Below are positions 53,674-63,065 of a stretch of DNA of 64,000 bases, one piece after another. The stretch comes from Shimazuella soli. GTDB taxonomy: Bacteria; Bacillota; Bacilli; Thermoactinomycetales; Thermoactinomycetaceae. Each line of letters opens with the position of its first letter. Position 1 is the stretch's first letter. The notes under the pieces are model-generated. The model did no database searches and was not told the origin of the DNA. It was given only the letters and a program-made list of their open reading frames with translations. The stretch is taken from positions 854,269-918,268 of the forward strand of contig NZ_JAKWBN010000001.1 in assembly GCF_022511585.1 (NCBI RefSeq). Direction: 5' to 3'. The translations under genes and the position numbers were made by a program.

Positions 53674-54167
53674 TACTTTGTTTCTTCGTAACGTGAGAGA
53701 CAAGCTTGGTAAAGATTGGAGGCAAATGCTGCATCTTTCCAACCTTCGATATGCGTTTCTTTTTTCTCCAAATCCTTGTAGACTTGGAAAAAGTGTGAGA
53801 TCTCATCCAAAATATGTGGGGCGACATCATCTAAGCTTTTTACATTAGCAAAACGTGGATCTTCCGTTGGAACAGCTAGCAGTTTTTCATCCTGACCTTT
53901 GTCATCAGACATTACCAACACACCAATTACACGACTGGAAATAACACAACCAGGAAAAGTAGGAAAACTGGTAAGAACGAGAATGTCTAATGGATCTCCA
54001 TCTTCTGCCAATGTTCCTTCTAGATAGCCATATTCGGTTGGATAATGCATAGGCGAAAAAAGAACGCGATCCAGACGGAAAACACCTTTTTCTTTATCGT
54101 ATTCATATTTGTTTTGACTGCCAGTTGGAATTTCAATAAAGGCATCTACAATAATTTCTTGGGACAT
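53673..54167 (-). CDS. ppa: Inorganic pyrophosphatase (class I)
   Basis: A 164-residue soluble enzyme that hydrolyses pyrophosphate. The signature DGDPLDILVL holds the metal-binding aspartates. EIPTGSQNKYEYDKEKGVFRLDRVLFSPMHYPTEYGYLEGT is equally characteristic. Bacillus subtilis instead uses a class II manganese enzyme, so this is a difference from that species. AAGGAGG precedes ATG 54167. Confidence 0.94.
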   Translation of the reverse strand: MSQEIIVDAFIEIPTGSQNKYEYDKEKGVFRLDRVLFSPMHYPTEYGYLEGTLAEDGDPLDILVLTSFPTFPGCVISSRVIGVLVMSDDKGQDEKLLAVPTEDPRFANVKSLDDVAPHILDEISHFFQVYKDLEKKETHIEGWKDAAFASNLYQACLSRYEETK

Positions 54168-54233
54168 TATGAAACCTCCTTAAATATGTACAAGCAACAT
54201 TTTAAACGTTACAGAGAGAAATTTCCACAAAAT

Positions 54234-54257
54234 AAAAAGAGGCGAGTACGCCTCTTT

Positions 54258-54259
<2 letters not shown>
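54234..54259 (-). terminator. Terminator of fer
   Basis: The stem AAAAAGAGGCG/CGCCTCTTTTT with a 4-nt loop overlaps the fer stop codon. Confidence 0.85.
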
Positions 54260-55029
<770 letters not shown>

Positions 55030-55167
55030 ATTATCCTTTTATAGCATTTTTATGGACGTTCATGTATCATAATAGTAGAAAGAAATGGAGACTTGGAGAA
55101 GGAACAAATTATTCTCCTAACACATACAATATCATGTAAAGGTCTCCAGCGAGGGAGGGTAAGAGCC

Positions 55168-55758
55168 ATGCGTGTCGAACGTCTAGGTGGGGATAAGGTC
55201 CGTTTCTTTTTAACTTTGGATGATTTAATGGATCGGGGAATTGAGAAAGAGGATATGTGGCGTGATATCCCCAAGGTGCATGAACTATTCAATGATATGA
55301 TGGAGCATGCCTACCAAGAATTAGGCTTTGAGATTGCTGGGCCTTTAGCCGTAGAGGTATTTGCCTTACCAGCGCAAGGGATGGTTGTTGTCGTAACACG
55401 AGGACGAGTTCCTAAATCAGAAAATGATGACTATGATGGCAGCGATGTTTATGAGCTAGAGGTAACGATGGAAGAGAGTGATCGTATCGCTTTCCGGTTT
55501 AGCGACTTCGAATATTTGGTTCAAGCCGCTCTCCGTCTAGAACCGTTAGTGAAACAAGCGGGTCAAGTGTATAGCTATAAAGATTCTTATTATCTTTTAT
55601 TCTCAGATGATATCCCAACCTCACGTTTAGAAGGTGTGATTGCAATTTTATTGGAATTTGGAGAGCCTTCAACTGTAACAGATGTTTTTTTAATGGAGTA
55701 CGGTAAAGAAATATGGAAAGAGAATGCGATTAAAGAGATTATCCACTATTTTGGTTAA
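55168..55758 (+). CDS. ypbH: MecA-family adaptor protein (YpbH type)
   Basis: About 196 residues: an acidic adaptor for the ClpC protease. The N-terminal domain MRVERLGGDKVRFFLTLDDLMDRGIEKEDMWRDIPKVHELFNDMMEHAYQELGFEIAGPLAVEVFALPAQGMVVVVTRG closely resembles B. subtilis YpbH (MecB). A charged linker and the C-terminal ClpC-binding domain follow. ATG 55168 comes after GAGGGAGGGT. Its place beside fer and glutamate dehydrogenase matches ypbH rather than mecA. Confidence 0.9.
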   Translation: MRVERLGGDKVRFFLTLDDLMDRGIEKEDMWRDIPKVHELFNDMMEHAYQELGFEIAGPLAVEVFALPAQGMVVVVTRGRVPKSENDDYDGSDVYELEVTMEESDRIAFRFSDFEYLVQAALRLEPLVKQAGQVYSYKDSYYLLFSDDIPTSRLEGVIAILLEFGEPSTVTDVFLMEYGKEIWKENAIKEIIHYFG

Positions 55759-55775
55759 TGATATAGAGAATCATT

Positions 55776-55798
55776 GCGCGCTTGAAGCGCGTTTTTTT
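55776..55798 (+). terminator. Intrinsic terminator
   Basis: CGCGC/GCGCG stem and seven T residues after the adaptor gene. Confidence 0.85.
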
Positions 55799-55968
55799 AT
55801 GGAATTACATTGATTTTTACTTTGCATTTGTAGTAAGGTGAAAAGGGCATGTCAGCGTAATTTTTCATATATTATTTCTTCTTTTTTAACAGGCTTTTTC
55901 CTGCTAAAGAAGTGGTGTATACTGTTCACGTGATGGAATAAGTTCGATAACATTTCGAGGTGGTTAGG

Positions 55969-57237
55969 ATGGGACAAACAATAGCGAAAGGTCAAGAAGA
56001 AAATCTAGATGTACTAGTTTCTACACAAACAGTTGTAAAAAATGCATTGGATAAACTAGGTTATCCAGAGGCCGTGTATGATCTGCTGAAGGAACCAATG
56101 CGTATATTGACTGTACGAATTCCGGTTCGTATGGACGATGGAAAAGTGAAAGTGTTTACAGGATATCGTGCTCAACATAACGATGCAGTTGGACCAACCA
56201 AAGGTGGTGTTCGTTTCCATCCAGATGTAACAGAATCAGAAGTAAAAGCATTATCAATTTGGATGAGCTTAAAAGCAGGTATTGTGGACTTGCCTTATGG
56301 TGGTGGGAAAGGCGGTATTATCTGCGACCCACGAAACATGTCTTTTGGAGAGTTAGAGCGTCTATCTCGTGGTTATGTTCGAGCGATTAGTCAAATCGTG
56401 GGACCAACCAAAGATATTCCAGCACCTGATGTTTTCACCAATTCTCAAATAATGGCATGGATGGTAGACGAGTATAGTCGTATCCGTGAATTCGACTCTC
56501 CTGGATTTATTACAGGAAAGCCTTTGGTTTTAGGCGGGTCACGTGGACGTGAAACTGCTACAGCAGCAGGTGTGACTATCATGATCAACGAAGCAGCGAA
56601 AAAACGAAATATTGATATCAAAGGTGCCCGAGTTGTTATTCAAGGTTTTGGTAACGCTGGTAGTTTTCTTGCTAAATTTATGCATGACGCTGGTGCAAAA
56701 GTTGTTGGAATCTCTGATGCTTATGGAGCGCTTCATGATCCAGATGGCTTGGATATTGATTATTTGTTGGAGCGTAGGGATTCTTTTGGAACGGTTACGA
56801 AGTTATTTAAAGATACAATCTCTAACCAAGATTTATTAGAACTAGATTGTGATATTTTGGTACCTGCAGCTGTTGAAAATCAAATTACAGCTCGCAACGC
56901 AGCTAATATTAAAGCAAGTATTGTGGTGGAAGCTGCAAACGGTCCAACTACATTAGAAGGTACACGTATCTTGACAGAACAAGGAGTACTGCTTGTTCCA
57001 GATGTACTTGCAAGTGCTGGAGGAGTTACCGTTTCTTACTTTGAATGGGTACAAAATAATCAAGGGTACTATTGGTCAGATGAAGAAGTTCAATCCAGAC
57101 TGGAAGATATTATGGTGAAAGCATTTGAAAATGTTTACCAAGCAGCTGAATCCCGTGGTATAGATATGCGTTTAGCAGCTTATATCGTTGGTGTAAGAAA
57201 AATGGCTGAAGCTTCCCGGTTCCGCGGATGGGTTTAA
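55969..57237 (+). CDS. gudB: NAD-dependent glutamate dehydrogenase
   Basis: About 422 residues. It converts glutamate to 2-oxoglutarate and ammonia. Conserved PTKGGVRFHPDV, catalytic Lys region SLKAGIVDLPYGGGKGGI, and nucleotide motif QGFGNAGSFLAKF. It lacks the small duplication that inactivates GudB in the B. subtilis laboratory strain. Order ypbH-gudB-ypdA is the same as in B. subtilis, which favours gudB over rocG. ATG 55969 follows CGAGGTGG. Confidence 0.93.
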   Translation: MGQTIAKGQEENLDVLVSTQTVVKNALDKLGYPEAVYDLLKEPMRILTVRIPVRMDDGKVKVFTGYRAQHNDAVGPTKGGVRFHPDVTESEVKALSIWMSLKAGIVDLPYGGGKGGIICDPRNMSFGELERLSRGYVRAISQIVGPTKDIPAPDVFTNSQIMAWMVDEYSRIREFDSPGFITGKPLVLGGSRGRETATAAGVTIMINEAAKKRNIDIKGARVVIQGFGNAGSFLAKFMHDAGAKVVGISDAYGALHDPDGLDIDYLLERRDSFGTVTKLFKDTISNQDLLELDCDILVPAAVENQITARNAANIKASIVVEAANGPTTLEGTRILTEQGVLLVPDVLASAGGVTVSYFEWVQNNQGYYWSDEEVQSRLEDIMVKAFENVYQAAESRGIDMRLAAYIVGVRKMAEASRFRGWV

Positions 57238-57255
57238 TCATATAATAGAAGAAAA

Positions 57256-57282
57256 TGAAAAGCACCCACTTGGGTGTTTTTC
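57256..57282 (+). terminator. Intrinsic terminator
   Basis: AGCACCCA/TGGGTGTT stem with a T-run after glutamate dehydrogenase, close to the next start. Confidence 0.75.
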
Positions 57283-57300
57283 GCGTAAGAGGATGACAAG

Positions 57301-58272
57301 ATGGAAGATGTAATTATTATTGGTGCAGGTCCATGTGGGTTATCAACTGCAATCGAGTTAAAAAAAGCTGGTTTTAATCCATTAATCCTGGAAAAAGGTT
57401 GTATTACTAATTCGATATATCACTTTCCACTTGGAATGACCTTTTTTAGTTCTCCAGATAAGATTGAAATCGGTGATATTCCTTTTCCTACTATTCACGA
57501 AAAGCCTACTCGAACAGAAGGTTTAACTTACTATCGGAGACTAGTAGAACATTTTGGTTTGCGTATACATCAATATCAACCAGTGGAGCATATTTATGTT
57601 AATCCTCATCATTTTGAGATCTGGTCTACTTATCGTGGAAAAAAACAGATTTTCCATTCTAAATACTTGGTCATTGCGACAGGATATTATGGAAAACCAA
57701 ATTTATTAAATGTTCCTGGGGAAAATTCACCTCATGTTTATCATTATTTCCGTGAAGCTCATCCATATGCTGGAAGAGATGTGGTGGTGATAGGCGGAAA
57801 AAACTCAGCAGTTGATACAGCTTTGGAGTTGTCTTATGTACGAGCAAATGTAACGATGATCTATCGGCGGTCTTCTTTTCAGCCGAGTGTAAAATCATGG
57901 GTAAAACCATTGATTGAAGCTGCTGTCCAAAATGGACGAGTAAAAATGTTTTGGGATACCGTAATAGAAGAAATACAAGAAGACGCCGTTATTGTTCGCC
58001 ATCAAGGTAATAAGAGAAAAATACCTACTGAGTTTGTCTTTGCTATGACAGGTTACCGACCAGATACTTCTCTTTTGCAAAGTGCAGGAGTTCATTTCGA
58101 ACCAGGTTCAAATGTTCCTATTTACACAGAGTATATGGAGACTACAGTCCCTAACTTATATGTTGCTGGTGTTGTCATATGTGGAAAAGAAACTAGTAAA
58201 GTATTTATAGAAAATGGGCGACTGCACGGGAAACAAATTGTCCAAGGTATTAAGAAAAAAGAGCTTGTTTGA
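57301..58272 (+). CDS. ypdA: YpdA-type bacillithiol disulfide reductase
   Basis: An FAD/NAD(P)H-dependent oxidoreductase of 323 residues. FAD motif GAGPCGLSTAIELKKAG at the N-terminus, NADPH motif VIGGKNSAVDTALEL in the middle and a C-terminal FAD segment (VPNLYVAGVV). YpdA (Bdr) reduces oxidised bacillithiol. It has no CxxC pair, as expected. Implies that the organism makes bacillithiol. Confidence 0.93.
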   Translation: MEDVIIIGAGPCGLSTAIELKKAGFNPLILEKGCITNSIYHFPLGMTFFSSPDKIEIGDIPFPTIHEKPTRTEGLTYYRRLVEHFGLRIHQYQPVEHIYVNPHHFEIWSTYRGKKQIFHSKYLVIATGYYGKPNLLNVPGENSPHVYHYFREAHPYAGRDVVVIGGKNSAVDTALELSYVRANVTMIYRRSSFQPSVKSWVKPLIEAAVQNGRVKMFWDTVIEEIQEDAVIVRHQGNKRKIPTEFVFAMTGYRPDTSLLQSAGVHFEPGSNVPIYTEYMETTVPNLYVAGVVICGKETSKVFIENGRLHGKQIVQGIKKKELV

Positions 58273-58293
58273 TAACCATAAAACAATTGTGTA

Positions 58294-58331
58294 CAAAAAC
58301 CTCCACTATGTTAAGAAAGTGGAGGTTTTTG
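58294..58331. terminator. Bidirectional terminator
   Basis: A 13-bp stem CAAAAACCTCCAC/GTGGAGGTTTTTG between convergent genes. Confidence 0.9.
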
Positions 58332-58337
58332 TAATTC

Positions 58338-58946
58338 CTATTTTGTTGTTCCCGTAAGCAAGTATTGTACTGTACTGGCTACTTGATCTACTATGCGGAT
58401 AATAGGGCCATCATGGTGTGGCACTTCGCTTGGTGGAGCAGGATCAGTGACAACAGGAGTTTCTGTTGATTTCGTTGGTGGTGTTTCTTTTGGAGAATTT
58501 GGTTTGGATTGCTTGCCTTTACTAGGTTTTGATTGGGAATGTGATTTTGTTGGACTTTTAAATGTAGTAGAACTATTACTACTCGTTGGATTTTTTTGTT
58601 CGGTTGATTGTTTTTGTTGTATCACATTAGTTTGTTCTGTCTTGGTTGATGTCACTGAATAAACAGGAGTTTTGGACTCAGTTGCAGGTACTGGATTTAC
58701 TTTTACTTGCCCGGATGGTTGTTTAACAGCTAGCTGTGTGTGTGTTATATTAGGAGATTTGTTAACAGCAAAAACCGTTGATTTTGTTTTTTTTATTGAA
58801 TTTGAAGCTTGATTTGTTTGTTGCATAGCAAAAGCGATGCTTAATCCGACCAACAAAGATGCAGCTATTGTTCCTATATACCAGATCCAATGGGTTTTTG
58901 GTCTTTTTCGCTTCAACTCCTGTAGGGGATAATTTGATTCGGTCAA
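58338..58946 (-). CDS. Unassigned single-pass membrane protein with Ser/Thr/Pro/Lys-rich tail
   Basis: 202 residues: a basic cytoplasmic N-terminus (about 20 residues, with KRKRPK), one transmembrane helix (WIWYIGTIAASLLVGLSIAFAM), then about 130 residues of low-complexity, lysine- and threonine-rich sequence and a short C-terminal patch (GPIIRIVDQVASTVQYLLTGTTK). No LysM or enzymatic domain. The topology suggests an anchored protein reaching into the wall. No family recognised. Possibly sporulation-related, judging by its neighbours sleB and ypeB. Confidence 0.6.
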   Translation of the reverse strand: MTESNYPLQELKRKRPKTHWIWYIGTIAASLLVGLSIAFAMQQTNQASNSIKKTKSTVFAVNKSPNITHTQLAVKQPSGQVKVNPVPATESKTPVYSVTSTKTEQTNVIQQKQSTEQKNPTSSNSSTTFKSPTKSHSQSKPSKGKQSKPNSPKETPPTKSTETPVVTDPAPPSEVPHHDGPIIRIVDQVASTVQYLLTGTTK

Positions 58947-59055
58947 ACTAAATTCCTCCTAATGATAATCCGACTACTCCAATTAAACAAAATTCATTAC
59001 ATCTTTTCAAGTTATTCAAATTTAATTCTTTACATTTTCACAAAAAAACAGACAA

Positions 59056-59235
59056 CTAACCAGCTGTCTGTTTAAATGGAAATGGGATCAAGGTATGAAC
59101 TTTTGTATTATCTATCAAGATGGATAGGAGTTGTTTTTCAAATGTGTCGTCATCATAGTATTTTCGATTATCTAATAGCTCTCTTAATCTTTCTTGATTT
59201 TGGGGACCGTTCATGACCGTTTGATAGAGGATCAT
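59056..59235 (-). CDS. Unassigned 59-residue protein
   Basis: The frame runs from ATG 59235 and reads MILYQTVMNGPQNQERLREL, then a charged middle with DNRKYYDDDTFEKQLL, and ends ...IPFPFKQTAG. GGGAG at 59246-59250 is an acceptable ribosome binding site. Its final codons overlap a stem (AAACAGACA/TGTCTGTTT) with T-run that would end its transcript. This arrangement supports a real small gene. No family recognised. Confidence 0.5.
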   Translation of the reverse strand: MILYQTVMNGPQNQERLRELLDNRKYYDDDTFEKQLLSILIDNTKVHTLIPFPFKQTAG

Positions 59236-59378
59236 TTTTTAGCAGCTCCCGTTGCTTTAATATATTAAAGTATAAAGCATTTTTGATATAATGTGTATAT
59301 TTATACGGGTAATTTTCACATAAAAAACTTATTTTTTTTCATTATCCTGTCCATACTGAAAATGGTGAGGTGATGGAA

Positions 59379-59543
59379 ATGAATGAACAGCGTAAATACA
59401 TAGTAAATATACAATGTAACCAATGTGGTGAGCGATTTATATTAAAAGGAAGAGTAAAAAAAGGAAAGATCGAAACGGGATTCAAAAAATGTTTGTGTGA
59501 CAATGAAGATGAATTTGAGATATCACAAGAGGAGCTAATCTAG
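59379..59543 (+). CDS. 54-residue zinc-ribbon-like protein
   Basis: Starts at ATG 59379 after GTGAGGTG. The sequence contains CNQCGERF and CLCD, four cysteines spaced like a minimal zinc ribbon (CxxC...CxC), with a basic middle (LKGRVKKGK) and an acidic tail. A TATAAT lies at 59287-59292. Function unknown. It could bind nucleic acid. Confidence 0.55.
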   Translation: MNEQRKYIVNIQCNQCGERFILKGRVKKGKIETGFKKCLCDNEDEFEISQEELI

Positions 59544-59555
59544 CTTCTCTTTTTT

Positions 59556-59585
59556 GTATAAGGAACCAAATAACAGTTCAAAATA
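59556..59585 (+). promoter_or_regulatory. Sigma-G-like promoter of sleB-ypeB
   Basis: GTATA at 59556-59560, 18-bp spacer, CAAAATA at 59579-59585 (one mismatch to CATnnTA). sleB is expressed in the forespore in B. subtilis. Confidence 0.4.
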
Positions 59586-59645
59586 CCATAGAAGTTAAAT
59601 TTGTTTTTTAGAAGATGAAATAGGTAGGTTAGGAGGTTGAAAGGA

Positions 59646-60104
59646 ATGAAGAAACTAATTTTCTTGCCTTTATTTATATGTGGATTTCTCTTTTTAGCTA
59701 GTTCAGAGCCTTTATTCGCTGGTAATGCGGGGAAGAGCAGTGGTGGATTTTCTGAGAATGACATTCGTCTCATGTCGAATGCTGTCTACGGAGAATCTCG
59801 AGGAGAACCCTATATCGGACAAATAGCGGTTGCCGCAGTCATTTTAAATAGATTAGAAGACAAGCGATTTCCTCACACTGTTTCAGGTGTGATTTTTCAG
59901 CCAGGAGCATTTACTGCTGTAGCAGACGGACAAATTTACCTTACTCCAAATGCACAAGCAAAAAGAGCTGTAATGGATGCAATTAATGGCGTGGATCCTA
60001 CTAGTGGATGTAATTATTATTTCAATCCTGCTACAGCTACTTCTAAATGGATTTGGTCTAGACCACAAGTGAAAAAGATTGGGAAACATATTTTCTGTCG
60101 ATAA
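59646..60104 (+). CDS. sleB: Spore cortex-lytic enzyme SleB, catalytic domain only
   Basis: A 152-residue exported lytic transglycosylase: signal peptide (about residues 1-25) followed directly by the Hydrolase_2 domain (LMSNAVYGESRGEPYIGQIAVAAVILNRLEDKRFPHTVSGVIFQPGAF..., catalytic Glu in YGES). The N-terminal peptidoglycan-binding domain of typical SleB (about 300 residues in Bacillus) is missing, but no frameshift is visible. It cuts cortex muramic lactam peptidoglycan during germination. ATG 59646 follows AGGAGG. Paired with ypeB as usual. Confidence 0.88.
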   Translation: MKKLIFLPLFICGFLFLASSEPLFAGNAGKSSGGFSENDIRLMSNAVYGESRGEPYIGQIAVAAVILNRLEDKRFPHTVSGVIFQPGAFTAVADGQIYLTPNAQAKRAVMDAINGVDPTSGCNYYFNPATATSKWIWSRPQVKKIGKHIFCR

Positions 60105-60116
60105 GGAGTGTTTTTT

Positions 60117-61460
60117 TTGTATAGAAAAATAGCAGCTGTATTATTTCCGGTTTCTCTGATAGCTTTGGTTGCAACAGGGGTGTGGGGGTATTATGAGAGT
60201 AAAGATAAAGATTCGGTACTAATCAAAGCAGAAAATCAATACCAACGAGCGTTTCATGAACTTAATGATCATATGGATCAATTAAATGAAGAAATGGGCA
60301 AATCACTTGCAATTAATTCAGCAAAACAAACTACTACTTCGATGACAAATGTTTGGAGGCTGACCTATGCAGCCCAAAATGATATTGCACAATTGCCAAT
60401 GACATTAATGCCATTTCATAAAGCGGAAGAGTTTTTAAGTGATCTTGGTACCTTTTCTTACAAAATTGGTGTACGGGATCTTCATGTCCAGCCGATGAGT
60501 AACAACGAATGGAAGTCGCTACATGCACTTTATAATCATCAGAAAGAGATACGATCCAATCTGCACCAACTCCAATCAAAAGTGATGAATAAAAATCTAC
60601 GTTGGATGGATGTAGAATTAGCTTTAGCTTCAGAAGATAATCCAATGGATAATACAATTATCGACGGATTTCATAAGGTTAATAAAATGGTAGAACAATA
60701 TCCAGAAGCGGATTGGGGTCCGACCGTTAATAATTTAAAAGTAAGACAAAAAGAAAAGTATACTCGATTAAAAGGGAATCCCATTACAGCAGCAGAAGCG
60801 AAACGGAAAGTAGCTCAATTGATGAATCGACCTTCTACCAAAAATATGTCTGTTGTTTTAAATAAAAAAGGTGATTATCAAACCTATAGTGTTCGGTATC
60901 CTTTAAAATCTGGTGATGTTTACACAGATGTAACGAAAATTGGTGGACATGTAGTATGGATGATTGATGAGCGACCTGTAGGAAAAGCAAAACTGAATTT
61001 CGATCAGGCTGAAGCAGGCGCTAAGCGGTTTTTAACAAGAATTGGTTTCCCAGATATGTCTGTTATCTCTTATAATCAAGCTGATAACTTACTTTCTTTA
61101 AACTATGTTCACCGTGAGAATGGTGTTTTGGTCTATCCTCAAGCATTGACGGTTAAAGTAGCTCTAGATAACGGTAATGTTGTAGGAATACAAGCAGCAG
61201 AATACGTGTTTAATTTCCATGAAAAAGCTAAGGGTAAACCAAAATTAACCGAAGCAGGAGCTAGGAAGTATGTGAGTCCTAGATTAAAAATCCAAAAAAC
61301 AAACCTTGCTTCTATTTATGGAGAAGATGGAAATGAAGCGCTTTGTTATGAATTTTTAGGTACTATCGATAAAGATCAATTTCGAGTCTTTATCAATGCA
61401 AAAAACGGAAATGAAGAACTAGTGGAGAAAATAACCAAAGCGGACATTTCGAAGGCTTAA
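60117..61460 (+). CDS. ypeB: Germination protein YpeB
   Basis: About 447 residues. One N-terminal membrane anchor, a long helical region (about residues 35-210), then C-terminal PepSY-type domains (ITAAEAKRKVAQLMNRPS..., LNFDQAEAGAKRFL..., LTEAGARKYVSPRLK...). YpeB is required for SleB stability and localisation in the spore. AAGGAG at 60103-60108 selects TTG 60117 rather than the overlapping GTG 60108. Confidence 0.92.
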   Translation: MYRKIAAVLFPVSLIALVATGVWGYYESKDKDSVLIKAENQYQRAFHELNDHMDQLNEEMGKSLAINSAKQTTTSMTNVWRLTYAAQNDIAQLPMTLMPFHKAEEFLSDLGTFSYKIGVRDLHVQPMSNNEWKSLHALYNHQKEIRSNLHQLQSKVMNKNLRWMDVELALASEDNPMDNTIIDGFHKVNKMVEQYPEADWGPTVNNLKVRQKEKYTRLKGNPITAAEAKRKVAQLMNRPSTKNMSVVLNKKGDYQTYSVRYPLKSGDVYTDVTKIGGHVVWMIDERPVGKAKLNFDQAEAGAKRFLTRIGFPDMSVISYNQADNLLSLNYVHRENGVLVYPQALTVKVALDNGNVVGIQAAEYVFNFHEKAKGKPKLTEAGARKYVSPRLKIQKTNLASIYGEDGNEALCYEFLGTIDKDQFRVFINAKNGNEELVEKITKADISKA

Positions 61461-61510
61461 TAAAAATAGTTCAAATCGGTCGTTGTATCCATTGAATGGC
61501 GTTTGCCCCC

Positions 61511-61538
61511 TTGCAAGTTCGACAAAGTATAGTATAAT
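61511..61538 (+). promoter_or_regulatory. Promoter upstream of cmk
   Basis: TTGCAA at 61511-61516 and TATAAT at 61533-61538 with 16-bp spacing. The leader to cmk would be about 150 nt. Confidence 0.65.
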
Positions 61539-61639
61539 ACCTGTAGAACGAGCACGAATGTTTACATAAATATGATGTTTTGTCGGGTCGAAGTCTTAGA
61601 TGGATTGCATTTGCATGGTGAAAATAAGTTCATCACTTT

Positions 61640-61674
61640 GAGCAGGCTAAAAGACCTGCTCTTTCTATTTTTAT
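61640..61674 (+). terminator. Terminator-like hairpin in the cmk leader
   Basis: GAGCAGG (61640-61646) pairs with CCTGCTC (61655-61661), followed by a T-rich run, 25 bp before cmk and downstream of the likely promoter. Could be an attenuator. Confidence 0.55.
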
Positions 61675-61698
61675 GCATGGGGAAAGGATCGACGGAAC

Positions 61699-62367
61699 AT
61701 GTTGCCCATTCAGGTAGCAATTGATGGTCCAGCAGGTGCTGGAAAGAGTACAGTAGCAAAGTTGGTTGCCAAACAACTGGGTGCAAAGTATATCGACACA
61801 GGTGCAATGTATCGAGCAGTTGGATGGTTAGTATTAAATGAGCATATTGATCCTTCAGATGAAGAAAGAATCGTTCATTTGGCAGAGTCTTTGCGTTTCT
61901 CGCTTACAGATTCAGGGATACAAGTTAATGGATACCATTTAACCAATGAAATTCGAATGGAAAAGGTTTCTGCAATTGCTTCCGCTATTGCAACATTAGG
62001 TGGAGTAAGAGAAGTGCTCGTCGATAAACAGCGCCAACTTGCTGGAGAACAATCTGTAGTGATGGATGGTAGGGATGTAGGTACACACGTCCTACCTAAT
62101 GCGAATATAAAAATATTTCTTACGGCATCTATTGATAAACGGGTAGAGAGACGTTATCACGAGCTCAAAAAGAAAGGTGAATCCCCATCACTAGAGAGCT
62201 TGCGAAAAGAGGTTATCAGGCGAGATCATAATGATAAAAATCGTCAATTTGCCCCTTTATGTCGTGCCGCTGATGCTATTCTCCTTGATACAACTGAAAT
62301 GACAACAAAACAAGTAGTGAATCAAATTATTCAGTTATGTCGCACCAAATTAGGCGGTGAAGAGTAG
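61699..62367 (+). CDS. cmk: Cytidylate kinase
   Basis: A 222-residue (d)CMP kinase. P-loop GPAGAGKSTVAK at residues 9-20, DTGAMYRAVGW, VMDGRDVGTHVLPNA and the lid region RRDHNDKNRQFAPLCRAADAILLDTT. Start ATG 61699 follows GGGGAAAGGA. Precedes plsC and an S1-domain gene as in many Bacilli. Confidence 0.95.
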   Translation: MLPIQVAIDGPAGAGKSTVAKLVAKQLGAKYIDTGAMYRAVGWLVLNEHIDPSDEERIVHLAESLRFSLTDSGIQVNGYHLTNEIRMEKVSAIASAIATLGGVREVLVDKQRQLAGEQSVVMDGRDVGTHVLPNANIKIFLTASIDKRVERRYHELKKKGESPSLESLRKEVIRRDHNDKNRQFAPLCRAADAILLDTTEMTTKQVVNQIIQLCRTKLGGEE

Positions 62368-62368
62368 T

Positions 62369-62974
62369 ATGAGTGAGAGTAGAGGCTGGTATGTATTTTT
62401 TAGAAAATGTTTTCGAATCCTATTTGTAACTATTTTTCGATGGAAAGTAGTAGGACTTGAACATGTCCCTACAGAAGGTCCTGCAGTTATCTGTTCCAAC
62501 CACATTAGTTTACTGGATCCTCCCTTAGTAGGGAGTGCATCAAAAAGGCCTATACATTTTATGGCAAAAGAAGAGTTATTTCATATCCCGGTATTATCTT
62601 ATTTTTTACCTAAAATATTGGCTTTCCCTGTTAAACGTGGGCAAAGTGATATGAAAGCGGTTAAGACCGCAATTAAGATTTTGAAGAGTAATGAATTATT
62701 CGGAATTTTTCCGGAAGGTACCCGAAAAAAGTCAAATGGATCTGAACAGGAAGCTGAAGAAGGTGCAGTATTTATCGCCTTAAAAGCAAAAGCGCCTATA
62801 ATACCTGTAGCACTGATTGGTCCCTATCGTTTATTTCGATCAGTACGTGTTATTTTTGGAGAACCTATTGACACAACTCCATATTCTACAGGAAAGATCA
62901 GTAAAGAAGTGGTGTCAGAAGTTACACGGATTATGATGGATAATATCCAAACGATAATTCAACAAAATCGGTAA
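62369..62974 (+). CDS. plsC: 1-acyl-sn-glycerol-3-phosphate acyltransferase
   Basis: About 201 residues. Acyltransferase motifs NHISLLDPP (NHx4D, about residue 41), FPVKRG, and FPEGTRKKS (about residue 113) are intact. It makes phosphatidic acid at the membrane. ATG 62369, just after the cmk stop, is the best start. Confidence 0.93.
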   Translation: MSESRGWYVFFRKCFRILFVTIFRWKVVGLEHVPTEGPAVICSNHISLLDPPLVGSASKRPIHFMAKEELFHIPVLSYFLPKILAFPVKRGQSDMKAVKTAIKILKSNELFGIFPEGTRKKSNGSEQEAEEGAVFIALKAKAPIIPVALIGPYRLFRSVRVIFGEPIDTTPYSTGKISKEVVSEVTRIMMDNIQTIIQQNR

Positions 62975-63065
62975 CTGGATCATGATGTGAGTATAGAACA
63001 ATTGCTCCGTGATCATTACAATAAATAATTGGCACATTGGTGATTTCATAAGGAGGTCTGTTGGC

